Positions 52,408 through 62,300 of a stretch of DNA of 64,000 nt are shown here, in pieces. The notes beneath the pieces are model-generated. The model was not told the DNA's origin, searched no databases, and saw nothing but the letters and a program-made list of their open reading frames with translations. This DNA comes from Epithemia pelagica (Eukaryota; Bacillariophyta; Bacillariophyceae; Surirellales; Surirellaceae): assembly GCA_946965045.2 (NCBI GenBank), contig OX337228.1:434001-498000 (forward strand), in the 5' to 3' direction. Numbering within the stretch: the stretch's first letter is position 1; the number at the start of each line of letters is the position of its first letter. Both the position numbers and the translations under genes were made by a program.

Positions 52408-55400
52408 CACTCCTGTGCGACGAATGAAAAGGGTCAGACGGGAGCACGTTCATGATGGTATCCCGCAGACGGTAGAACGCTTGACCTTGAAGCGGTTTGG
52501 TAAAGAAATCAGCAATCATCGATTCCGTCGGGCAAAAGGCAACACGGAACTCTTTTCTCTTGATGCAGTCGGTCACGTAAAAATATCGCAGATTGATGTG
52601 TTTAGTTCTTTTGGAACTGGACAACCGTCCATTATTCGCCAACAAAATACTGCTTTGGTTATCTTGGTGCAAGACAACTTCCTTCAACGGATACCCTTGA
52701 GCTTCCAGGAAGTTTTTACTCCATATAATCGAAGGGAGAATATCATGCACGCCGATTAATTCACATTCTGTCGAACTCCGTGCGACGAGCTTTTGTTTAT
52801 TGGATGCCGTCATTACGGCGCCTTTTCCCAGGGTCATATATCCGCCGGTTTGTCCTTTCATGTCTGGGTGGGTTGCATAGGATGCATCCGCCCACCACAA
52901 CGCTTTGCCATCGGCATCTGCTTCCAAACGAAGGATCAAATCTCTGGTGGATTGTAGATATTTCAGGACACGACCCAATTTTCAGTAGTCATCCTCATCG
53001 GGATTGGCTACTCGCGTGCTAAGGAAGTTGACTGCCATGCGGATGTCCGGTCTTCCCCGTTGGGCAACATATGCAAGTTGCATAGTCAGACTGTGGTACA
53101 ACTCCGCTTGTTCGTCATTCAGTTTCTTAGATTGTTCGTTGGTTTTATACAAATGCTTGGCTGCTGGTGTCCTGGCTTTGCCTTTAAAACACTTTGGCAG
53201 ATCATCAAGCACTGTATCGAGGTATGGGCGCATGTCAGCCTGCACGACCCCATCCTCCCCATAATCGAGGAACATTCCTAAGTAGTCATGTCGACTACCC
53301 TCTGACACGGAAATCTCCCCCAGTTGTCCAAATTCGGCCTTTAGGTCGTTGACAAATTGTTGAACAACCTGCCCATCCACATGGGAGATCTTCAAATCAT
53401 CAATATGCCACGTTACTGTGAGCTGTTTTTCATTAACGATCTTGTTGGCTACACAGGAGTCGTATGGGTTGATTGCAAAGTTCCAACTTTTCAACACGGC
53501 AGTGAGTTTCTCCCAAAAGAGACGGGCAGCTCGAAGTGTGCCATATAAGGCCTTTAACATCTCGACGTATATCACGGGCTGATTCTTTTCGTAGGTTAAA
53601 TAGGGCTCATAGGCGGATCGGTCAACTTCGAGCAACAGTTCAGCCATCAACCCGTCAATCCTCATGTAAACATCCGGATCCATATCCGAATGCATGAAGG
53701 CTCCGGGAATATCGGCTACTGTCACAACCCGGCGCTCCAAGGCATCAATGACGGCGGTAATGAAAACCGCTTCTGTTGCCACAGTGGGCGAAGCTGATTC
53801 GTCTTTCTTGATGTGAGTCCTCTGCTTTCGTCCGTCAGCGCACCCACGCCCCTTAATCTTTCCGCATCGTTTCCGTTTCAAGAACATGAGATAGCCCAGC
53901 GCCTGTTGCACTTGGGACCATGTTAAATCCGTTTTGTGAACGGCCCGTAACACCCCACGATCGTGTAATTGTTGAATTTCTTTCTTCACCGCAGCCACAC
54001 CTTTGTCTCCAAATAATTTTACGCCCTTACGCATGGACATCTGAGGGGTGGACAGATTGACTTCGGACTCGATTAAAAATAGGATGCCGTCCCTCAAATA
54101 ACCATCATAACGGCCATGCTTTAATGTATCGATGCATGCGAAGGAATGCCCGTAGCGGTGCCGGTAACTACGCTCCCGATTCGGGCGTAAATTGTATCTG
54201 TTGTCATTGTTGTTGTCATTGTTGTTGGGATCTTGCCCCGAATCACCGTCATCTGGAACCGAATCACCGTCATCCTCTCCCCTCTCTTCATCCTCTCCTC
54301 CGGCTAGTGCCCCTTCCTCCGTTTCATCCGCTTCTTCCTCCTCTTCCAGCTCCGCCTGATTCTGGTCCTCTATGACTGATTCATCGTTTTGATTGTCGTA
54401 TAGATCGTTCTCATCGATCCCCACTCCTTGATTTGCCACATCCAATGCATCAGCAGCGTCCATTTCATGCTGCCCCACTCCTGGGTTTTCAGCATTTGCC
54501 TGTATTCCAGCTGCATGTTCGATTAGCGGCAGGTTGATGTCGGCATCTTGTTCGCCATGATTAACTTCAGCCTCATCGACTTGGTCCTGAACAATGGCAT
54601 CAAGTTCCTCGTCCACCAACTCTTCATCATAGCGCAAATCTTCTTCAGTCTCGGCTTCGGATTGGTATGAGTCATCATCCTCCTCGTCATATAGGGGATT
54701 GTCCTCACCCATGGCCAAGATCCTGTTGTCTTTATTCCCAAAGACTAACCCTGGTTGCATTTGTTGCGCTTGTGCTAGTTGATGTACTCGCTTGATGACT
54801 TCCTGTGGGATTGGTAGTGGGGTTGCATGATTTCTTGTGATGATGCGACCGCTGTCTAAACTCAGAAAATAATAACTACCCTGTCGATTGCCTGTAGGAC
54901 GTAAAGCTATGGCTCCCACTGTCCGTTTGGCCATAGTGTTATCGTGCTGCTCATGGCTTTGCACGTATTGCCCAAACTCAAAACGGCAGTGTCGTCTATA
55001 GTCAATTGACTCTCCAGTGACAATGCGACGTGGACTCTCGGTCTGTGAGATGCCTGACGAGTGAGGGAAACTGTTGAGCCAGAAAACAGAAAACTTGGCC
55101 ATTTCAATCAGCATGGCCTTCGGGATCTGGTCGAAAGGCAGTGTATTGTAAACGCATCGCATGCGTTCTTTCACGGTTCTTATATATCTCTCGATGTCGC
55201 CCACGTGCTCATCACGTGCTGTTGGGTTGAGGTTTACTCCCATTAACTGCAGCTGGGTCTTCAAGTATTCGCTGGTAAACGCCCCGTCGGCAAGAATGAC
55301 CCGGGGACGCAGTCCGCCTCGCCGATAGATCAACAAGGTGTTGCGTAAAGCGTGTAACAAGGTAGAGTCGTTGGAGTTTTGGATGGCTTCAATGGTGCCA

Positions 55401-57331
55401 AAGTGGATACGGCGAGAGATAGTGGCAAGAAACGCCACATTGTTCACGTGCAGCACATCAATGGCGATGGTCACGTCTTTGTGCTCTTCGGCTATAGTTG
55501 GCGGGACAATGAGACTGGTGTCAACCCGTGGGGGCTTCCTCCTGGTAGTCTTTCCTTTCAACGTGCCCAAATCCGGGCCGTACAACTTCTCGGCCCTTCG
55601 TACGTCGTGCTCATTGACATTCGCGTTGGGTAGTAAATTGTTTTTCAATATCTTGATATATTCTCTGGTTGATGGGCGACCTATTTTCGCTAGGAGCGAT
55701 CTGGCAGCTTTTGCTCTGGCAACATCATCAGGTGAATAACCGGCTTCGTTTTCACTAACAGTAGTTAAAAAGCTACCTTGTAGCGAGCCGGAATCCATGT
55801 AATAGAGGCCATCAGGACTACGGTGAAATCGGTGCTTTAGTCGTCCCGATGATCGATCATGCAATGTAAATTGGTTGCCATCGTCGCTGTTATACTTGAC
55901 TTGAAACCTGGTGGTGGCATTGTTGAGTGATAGAATGTTGGCAGGGCACTGCTCGTCAAACCAGACCAAGCCATAGCCTGGTAGCAGTCCCTTTTTGGTT
56001 AATTGTCTCTTTCCCGCGTGACTTTGTATGTTAATGGGACTATCAGAGGTGTGGATGTTTTGGAGGAGTCGTCGATCATGAATGATATCGACAGTGGATT
56101 GGTTATCCAGGAGGATCCAACCCTTGGGCACACTAGCCTGTGAATGTGACGAGGAGAAAACAAAATTTGGTAAGATGACACGCTCGTGTGTAAGCAAACA
56201 ACATGAATCCTCCCCACCTCCACTGTTTGCATGTGCATGGTTACCGGATTCTGCTCCGCTTGCTTGGCTGTCCGTAATGGTTGAAGTATTACTGCCTTGG
56301 TCACTTTCATGGGTCATGTAGGCTACTCCTGTGGCATTATCAGGTTGCGATCCACCAGTCGATTGATTGGGCTTGTTTTTTGCTGTCATCCGATTGTCCA
56401 ATATCGCTCGTGCGTCCGCTAAGGTCCTTGGGTAAGAGTTATGACCATCCAGAAACATGTTCTGTAGGTGCGACTCGTATTCCTTGTTTCCACACGTCCT
56501 GATAAAGCGAATGGCGATGCAACGCTCTTCTGTTTCCTCGATGTCCTCTTGGGTTGGAGCCTTTTCTCTCTTATGGGCTGCTGCCACCACTGGCACCAAA
56601 TCGGCATCATAAAGCTTCACTCCGGCCTCCTTCAACACCTTCACTTTAGCTCTAAACACTTCATAGTAACTATGAATGCTTTGGTTGTTGCGTCGTCGGA
56701 GACAGTAGAAATCTTCTTTCAGCTTGTCACGTCCGACCAACTTGTATATACGTCCTGAATCGAACGTAAAAGTCGTTTCCTTAATCAAGGCAAGCAACGC
56801 GAGTCCATCTCTGGTCTTTTTCACGTCTGCAAACTTGGCTTTTGCTTGGAGCTTATCCTTCATCAAAGGGGTGCATTGCCCCCAGATAAGACTATAGAGG
56901 GCTGCTCGAAAGTTCTCGTATAGGATCAGTTTGTCTTCGCGGGCCTTATGGGCCATTTTCCACTCCTCCACAGTGATGGCGTCCGCGTCTTCGGCTGGTC
57001 GTGCCGGCTTGTCTGGGTCTTTTAACTCCAGGTCTTCCAGCGCTTGCTGGAATTGTAGGTTGTGTCGATTGAAATTGGATCCCACATACCCAATCAACAG
57101 CTCCACGTTTCGCAGATATCGTCTTGACTGCGGGTCTTCCGAATAGTCAAACGTACACTCCTTGAGTGTCGGCTCTTGCCCTTGGAAACGGCTGTTTGAT
57201 TGTTGCCCCACGCTTCCTTGAGACCGATTACCTCGTCCTCCACGTCCACGGCCTCTGCCTCCAGTGTTGTTAGAGCGAGCGTTTGACGGAGTTGTCTCTG
57301 GGCGCGGGCTGGATCCTTGTTGCAACGACAT
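52232..57331 (-). pseudogene. Copia element 3 gag-pol polyprotein with one in-frame TGA
   Basis: The ATG at 57331 opens MSLQQGSSPRPETTPSN, followed by an RGRGG-type basic region. Gag has no clear zinc knuckle. The protease position (about residue 407) reads ILLDNQSTVDII, a known diatom-type replacement of DSG (recollection). Integrase has Asp in IAIDVLHV, Asp in LADGAFTS and Glu in DIERYIRT. A very acidic linker follows. RT has HIDD instead of YVDD. RNase H continues past a TGA at 52982-52984, in a context (DDY-stop-KLGRVLKYL) where Copia proteins usually have Trp, so TGG to TGA is the likely change. After it the frame is open to 52232. Confidence 0.85.
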
Positions 57332-57333
57332 GT

Positions 57334-58032
57334 TTATTCGACAATGGCTATGTTGTCACGATGCCGTCTGTGTTCTTCGTGTTTGTTGGTCACTGGATTC
57401 CAAATCTTGAGGATGTGATAAAGCGTTCCGTGGCGAACTACGTTCCCTTGCAGATGTGTTCGTGACACTGCTTCCTTGAGCTTGAGGGGGTTAATTATCC
57501 AGACCCGTGTTCCAATGGGAATCCACCGCGGTAAGACGTTCTGGGATGGAATGTGCGGGTAATTGGTTTCGGTTTCAATCTCACCGTCCGCGTTTTCTCG
57601 GATCACGTCCACTAGCGCCACTGGGCTGCCAGTGTCCGATGGGCCTGTCTCTGTGGCCGTCGGGTCCGGTTCCTCTGGGAAGCCTCCTTCGGGTTGGTCC
57701 GGATAGGTGGCTATACTTGTTGTTGGCAGGGACACTTCTGCTTCGTCCCGTTTAATCTCCTGCACGAGTTTCTCGCGCTTTTCTTGGAAGTCTTCGTAGA
57801 TCCGTTGCTTCCGAATCTCACAATCTTGATGGTCGTTATCGCGCTCTGCTTCGCGATTCCGCTCGAGGGCTGCCACCGCTTCGCGGTGCTGCACCTCCTT
57901 GATGTGATATGTTCGCTGGTAGCGCGATTCGGCGGCTTGTACAACGTCTCGCTCGTCAATAGCCAATTGGGCCAATTGGGACAATAATGCGTTTACCTTG
58001 GATTCTGCACTCCGATTCGTTGTTTCACTCAT
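57334..58032 (-). CDS. Copia element 3 ORF1: coiled coil plus SH3/Tudor-like domain
   Basis: 232 aa from the ATG at 58032, 58 nt inside the 5' LTR. The N-terminal half (about residues 30-95) is a charged helix with heptad-like spacing, probably a coiled coil. A Pro/Thr/Asp-rich linker follows. The C-terminal 65 residues (IPIGTRVWIINPLKL, then QGNVVRHGTLYHILKIW, then HRRHRDNIAIVE) look like a small beta-barrel of SH3, Tudor or chromo-barrel type. The TAA stop is two bases (AC) before the gag-pol ATG, an arrangement suited to termination-reinitiation. A chromatin or integration-site tethering role is a hypothesis only. It is not a standard Copia gene. Confidence 0.7.
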   Translation of the reverse strand: MSETTNRSAESKVNALLSQLAQLAIDERDVVQAAESRYQRTYHIKEVQHREAVAALERNREAERDNDHQDCEIRKQRIYEDFQEKREKLVQEIKRDEAEVSLPTTSIATYPDQPEGGFPEEPDPTATETGPSDTGSPVALVDVIRENADGEIETETNYPHIPSQNVLPRWIPIGTRVWIINPLKLKEAVSRTHLQGNVVRHGTLYHILKIWNPVTNKHEEHRRHRDNIAIVE

Positions 58033-58090
58033 ATACCGTACTTCACACCAAAAACCGTCTCAAAGAGGATTGTTATTTCTAAGGAGATTA

Positions 58091-58323
58091 TGTTTAAACT
58101 CAAACAAAACCGTGCTGTAAAAGCAACTGTTTATAGGTTCTATTGAATTAGGTAATCTCCTTAGAATGAACCTCTCCTTGTTTCGTCTTCGTTCCTTTTC
58201 CGCTGCCACGTCGCCTGACTAAGATCCATCCTTCATTCTCCGGATCCATATCTTTAGTCGCTGATTGGTCCTTCACCTTCTCTGCAGCTATCTCACCTAC
58301 CGTTTCCTGCTTATACTTCAACA
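58091..58323 (-). repeat. 5' LTR of Copia element 3
   Basis: 233 bp, one base different from 52175-52407 (CTTG versus CTTC, near 58180). Directly followed by the GATAC target duplicate. Confidence 0.92.
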
Positions 58324-59373
58324 GATACGGCTTGTAAAGCGTTGGAACAGGATTATCTCACAAGCATTGCGAGAAGCACCAGACGAGGTACGCATGGGAA
58401 GGACCATGGGAGGTCGCAAAATGGAACCAGGAGGCTTTTTGGCGTCCGATTTGAATTTTACAATGCAAGGACTCTCCCATTTCGTCGGTATGTTTCTTGC
58501 AACATTGGATCAACCTGATGGAGATGGGGGTGGGGATATGGTCGAACGTACCGCCGGGATCATGAAGGAATTCTTTGGTTCTTTGCCCAAGGATCGTTTC
58601 TCGTTCTTTGTGGACAGCAGCACCGAACCCCCTCGTCGTGGTGAGGTTCGACGAAATCCGTTGGAAGGAACATATCATAGCATGCGCTCTTGTAGATCCA
58701 TGCAATATCCTTTGCAAGCATTCATGCATCTCAAGTACAGCAAGAAGCGAAAAGCAGTCGCGCGTTTGATCAAGCCGGGTAAATATACTCCCTACCTACC
58801 ATCCGAGGACGGAGACTACGCCGAATCCCCCTATGTGAAAGAAGGTAGTAAGCTGCCCCGAGAGCCAACCACTGGCAAATTTCGCCATATTGCCAGCTAC
58901 CACAGCATGGACGAACTCATAGATCTGGGATGGGATGGAGCCATGTACGTTTCGAGTCAAGGACAACGACACGGATTATCGGGTCGCTATGTCCCATTCA
59001 TTGTGGGCTACGATTCCGATTCCGGTGACGAATACGAACCAATCAATGTGCGTGCGGGGGAACGAGCGGGTATCATTGGACTCCCCCGCTCCGAGGTTGG
59101 ATCGTACACGGCTGTACCTGACTTTGGCTCACGCAGCTGCAAGATGGTCAAGCTCAATAACGGTCATTGATGGATGAGAGTCGTGATCGCTCGACCCTCT
59201 CTCAGTGCAACATAAAAGTACATGCAAATCATCTAGGTAGATAGCCTGAATCACCTCCCCCTGATATTCGATTTTAGTTATACTAAAAGGATTCACATGT
59301 TATTTCAATAGGTAGTATTGTCATGCAGCAAACACTTGAATTAATCGAGAACATAATGATTAGGAGTAGGTAG

Positions 59374-62300
59374 CGCCATACCCATGTAAAATAGCACGGT
59401 ATAAAAATTGTGATCTTAAGGAATTAGGAGGAATTAGGGGGAATGAGGAATCCACAGTGCCACGTGCGATGAGAAATGACTGGAGGAGGAACAGCCAGAT
59501 GGTGGGAGATTCATGTCGCAGTGTCAAGAACGCGAACCGGGAATGGAACGTGACGACACGTATGGCGGGATCCATATAGGGGTACCACACTCTACCTCTC
59601 CCTGGTCGGACCTAGGGAGTTCGAGCGGGACAAAAATGGGAAAGCTTGGAGGCCAGCATCCCATTTTTTATTCACGAAATGGAACAAGACGACGAATGTA
59701 GTGACGTGGGGACCACGTTGGATAGTCACAGTGCCATTGGAATGGACTTGTGTAATCCGAAAGGGATTGGGGCTTGTGCGGAGCTCAAGCTTGTCTGGAT
59801 TCGTGGCGCGAAGCAACACACGATCGTTGACCGCGTAGTCATGAAAGACACGAGAGCGATTTGCGAGACGAGCGCATTCATCGACAATCTGTTGTCGTTT
59901 CAGACGGACTGTTTCCATGTCCGCGATAATAGGGATGTCGAACAGCATGTCGCGATGGAACGCAAGGCTGCCGGGAGAAAGTGGGCCAAGAGGCTGTCTG
60001 GGATGCGAATACGCCATGCGGCATTAGAATTCTGACGATAACAAATCAAGTTGTATTGCGGATTTTCCGTAGGAAAAGGCTGGAGATGAAATCTCTGGGG
60101 TTGTTCGGTCAACTTGGCCACAAGAGTGGCATCGTTCTGTTGACGGTGATGAATCGTCGCGTAGTCGACAGGCAAGGGTTGATTTGCCGTAATGGGAGGA
60201 TGATTGAGGTAGACATCGATCAAATCCTCATCCATAAAGATGGGAGATTCGAAAGCGTCGGGATCACGCGAGTGATGAGAGCGGGGGTCATCATTAGGGC
60301 CATGAGGCACTTGCAACACTGAGTGTTGTCCGCTATGATCATAGAGCGATCATGGATGCGGCGAGGCATCCGTAGAGGAGGTCGGCGACGGAGAGACACT
60401 CTTCTCCTCCTCTTCAGAGAGAGGGAGATGCGACAAGGCGTCGGCGATGACATTGTCCTGGCCAGGGACGTAATGAAAAATCGGATTGTACTCCTCGAGG
60501 AACAACCGCCAACGGAGGACCCGTCGCAAGTTGAGGGTAGCATAGGTAAGATTCTTATGGTCCGTATGGACGTGCAGTTTGGCACAGCCGAGAAGCATGG
60601 AGCGGAACTCTTTAAGGGTTTCGACAATGGAGAGCAACTTCTTTTCCATAGAAGTGTAGTTGCGTTGAGCAAGGTTCAACTTGCGAGAGTAATATGCGAC
60701 GGGAACGTCTTGTTGCATGATTACAGCGCCAAGCTGGTAATCAAAGGCGTCCACATAGACATGGAAGGGAAGGTTATGGTCGGGATACCGAAGAAAGGCA
60801 TCATGTGCGAGCATGGACTTGGCTTGTTCGAAAGCACGTTGACATTGCGGGGACCAAACGAGGGTCTTGTTGCCCGTAATGGATGTTAGGGGAGCAAGAA
60901 TATGGGAGCATTGTGGATACATGTGGCGATAGAAATTGATCATGCCAATGAAGGAACGAAGGTCTTTCATGGTTTTGGGCGGAGCCAATGCCAGGATGGC
61001 AGAGATTTTCTTTTTCCAGGGTTTGATCCCAGTGGGTGTAAGCCAATGGCCGAGCCATTCCGTTTCTTTATCGGCCCATTCACACTTGGAATGGTTAATG
61101 GAGAAGTTCTTTTCTTGAAGAAGTTGGAGAACTTTGGACAGGATGTGCACATGTTCTTGCCAAGAATTGGAGAAGATGCCAATGTCGTCGATATAGACTT
61201 CGACATGGTCGCTGAAGTCACTGAGGACGTCTTCCATAATCTCTTGACAAAAGTCAGGAGATTGTTTGACACCCATCGGCAGACGACGGTGACGGAATTT
61301 GCCAAAAGGCGTAGTAATGACGCAAAGATTGCTCGATTCCTTATCGAGGCGGAATGTGTAAAAACACATGGAGATGTCCAACTTGGTAAAATATTTGTAG
61401 CCTTCCTGTTTACGAAGCATGTCCTCGATACGAGGAAAGGGGTAGACCCGACGGTAGAGTTGGGCGTTCAAAGAACGAAAGTCCAAAATCATTCGGATGC
61501 GGCCATCCTTTTTAGGAATGGCAAAGTGAGGAGCAGCCCATTCGGTGGAACCGACGCGCTCAAGGATGCCGATGTCGACAAAGCGCCACAGCTCCTTTGT
61601 AAAGGTATCGTGTATGTTTCGAGGGACCGAGAAATGGCGATGATGGACAGGCTGGGCATCAGGCTTGAGATGTAGATGGAGCGTTCGATCCGGGTATTCG
61701 CGGAGCTCACCATCAAAAATCTTGCCACAGTCTTGCCAAATGGCAAGAAGATCTTGCTTTTGGTCATCGGTAAGATGGTCTTGTTTATTGATCAACTCTT
61801 GTAGATCCGTAGGAACGTAGTTGGAATCCAAGAGGAATTGATCACCAATAATGGGATTGTCGGCAAAGATGTCGATGAAATGAGACATCAATGTCTGGTC
61901 GGTAGCAAATGAATCGCGATGGCGCATAGCGACATCGACTGAGTCCCAAGTTGTGAGACCAGTGTTGAAATTGAGCACAATGCCCAAGCGACGCAAGAGA
62001 TCGCGGCCAATAATGATATCATAACGACAATTGGGGGCATCAAAGATGTCGGCCCAAAGGGGGTATGAAATGTGTTTGGTCCGAGAAAACTCGGGGAGAA
62101 CCAAATCTTCGAGAAGAATCTCGGAGACGTGGTCGCGCGTACCCATGGTGGTATTGACAGACCGATTGGTTACACGTGGATGCATGCCGGGCTGAAGACA
62201 GCGCGCGTGCAGGATCGTCTTGTCGGCGCCTGAATTGAGCAGGGCACGCAACGGGACGGTGTTCTCGACTCCACCAATGGACCGAGCCATCAAAATGGTG

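Larger units (their letters stand above)
52175..58323 (-). mobile_element. Full-length Ty1/copia element 3, in an intron
   Basis: 233-bp LTRs (58091-58323, 5' in element orientation; 52175-52407, 3') read TGTTTAAACTC...TTCAACA on the plus strand and differ at one base by eye. A perfect 5-bp target duplication GATAC lies at 52170-52174 and 58324-58328. The empty site is preserved in copy A at about 2448-2453. It encodes ORF1 (58032-57334) and gag-pol (57331-52232 with one in-frame TGA). The insertion postdates the segmental duplication. Confidence 0.95.
50002..59170 (+). pseudogene. Duplicated host gene of unknown function, copy B (nonsense codon, Copia in intron)
   Basis: Model parallel to copy A: exons 50002-50127, 50169-51655, 51781-52075 and 58340-59170. 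Exon 3 lacks the 23-bp duplication of copy A, and all exon phases agree for a protein of about 912 aa. A TAA at 50481-50483 replaces Gln (CAA in copy A) at about codon 147. Intron 3 contains the complete Copia element 3, antisense to the gene and 16 bp upstream of the 3' splice site. Splicing would have to span 6.26 kb. Exon 2 also has an in-frame 3-bp deletion (near 51489) relative to copy A. Function unknown. Confidence 0.78.

Noticed and set aside
43410-52984. A nuclear code in which TGA is Trp
   Set aside because: TGA terminates other intact genes here (for example 21217-22899 and the DUF6604-like gene), and Trp is encoded by TGG throughout.
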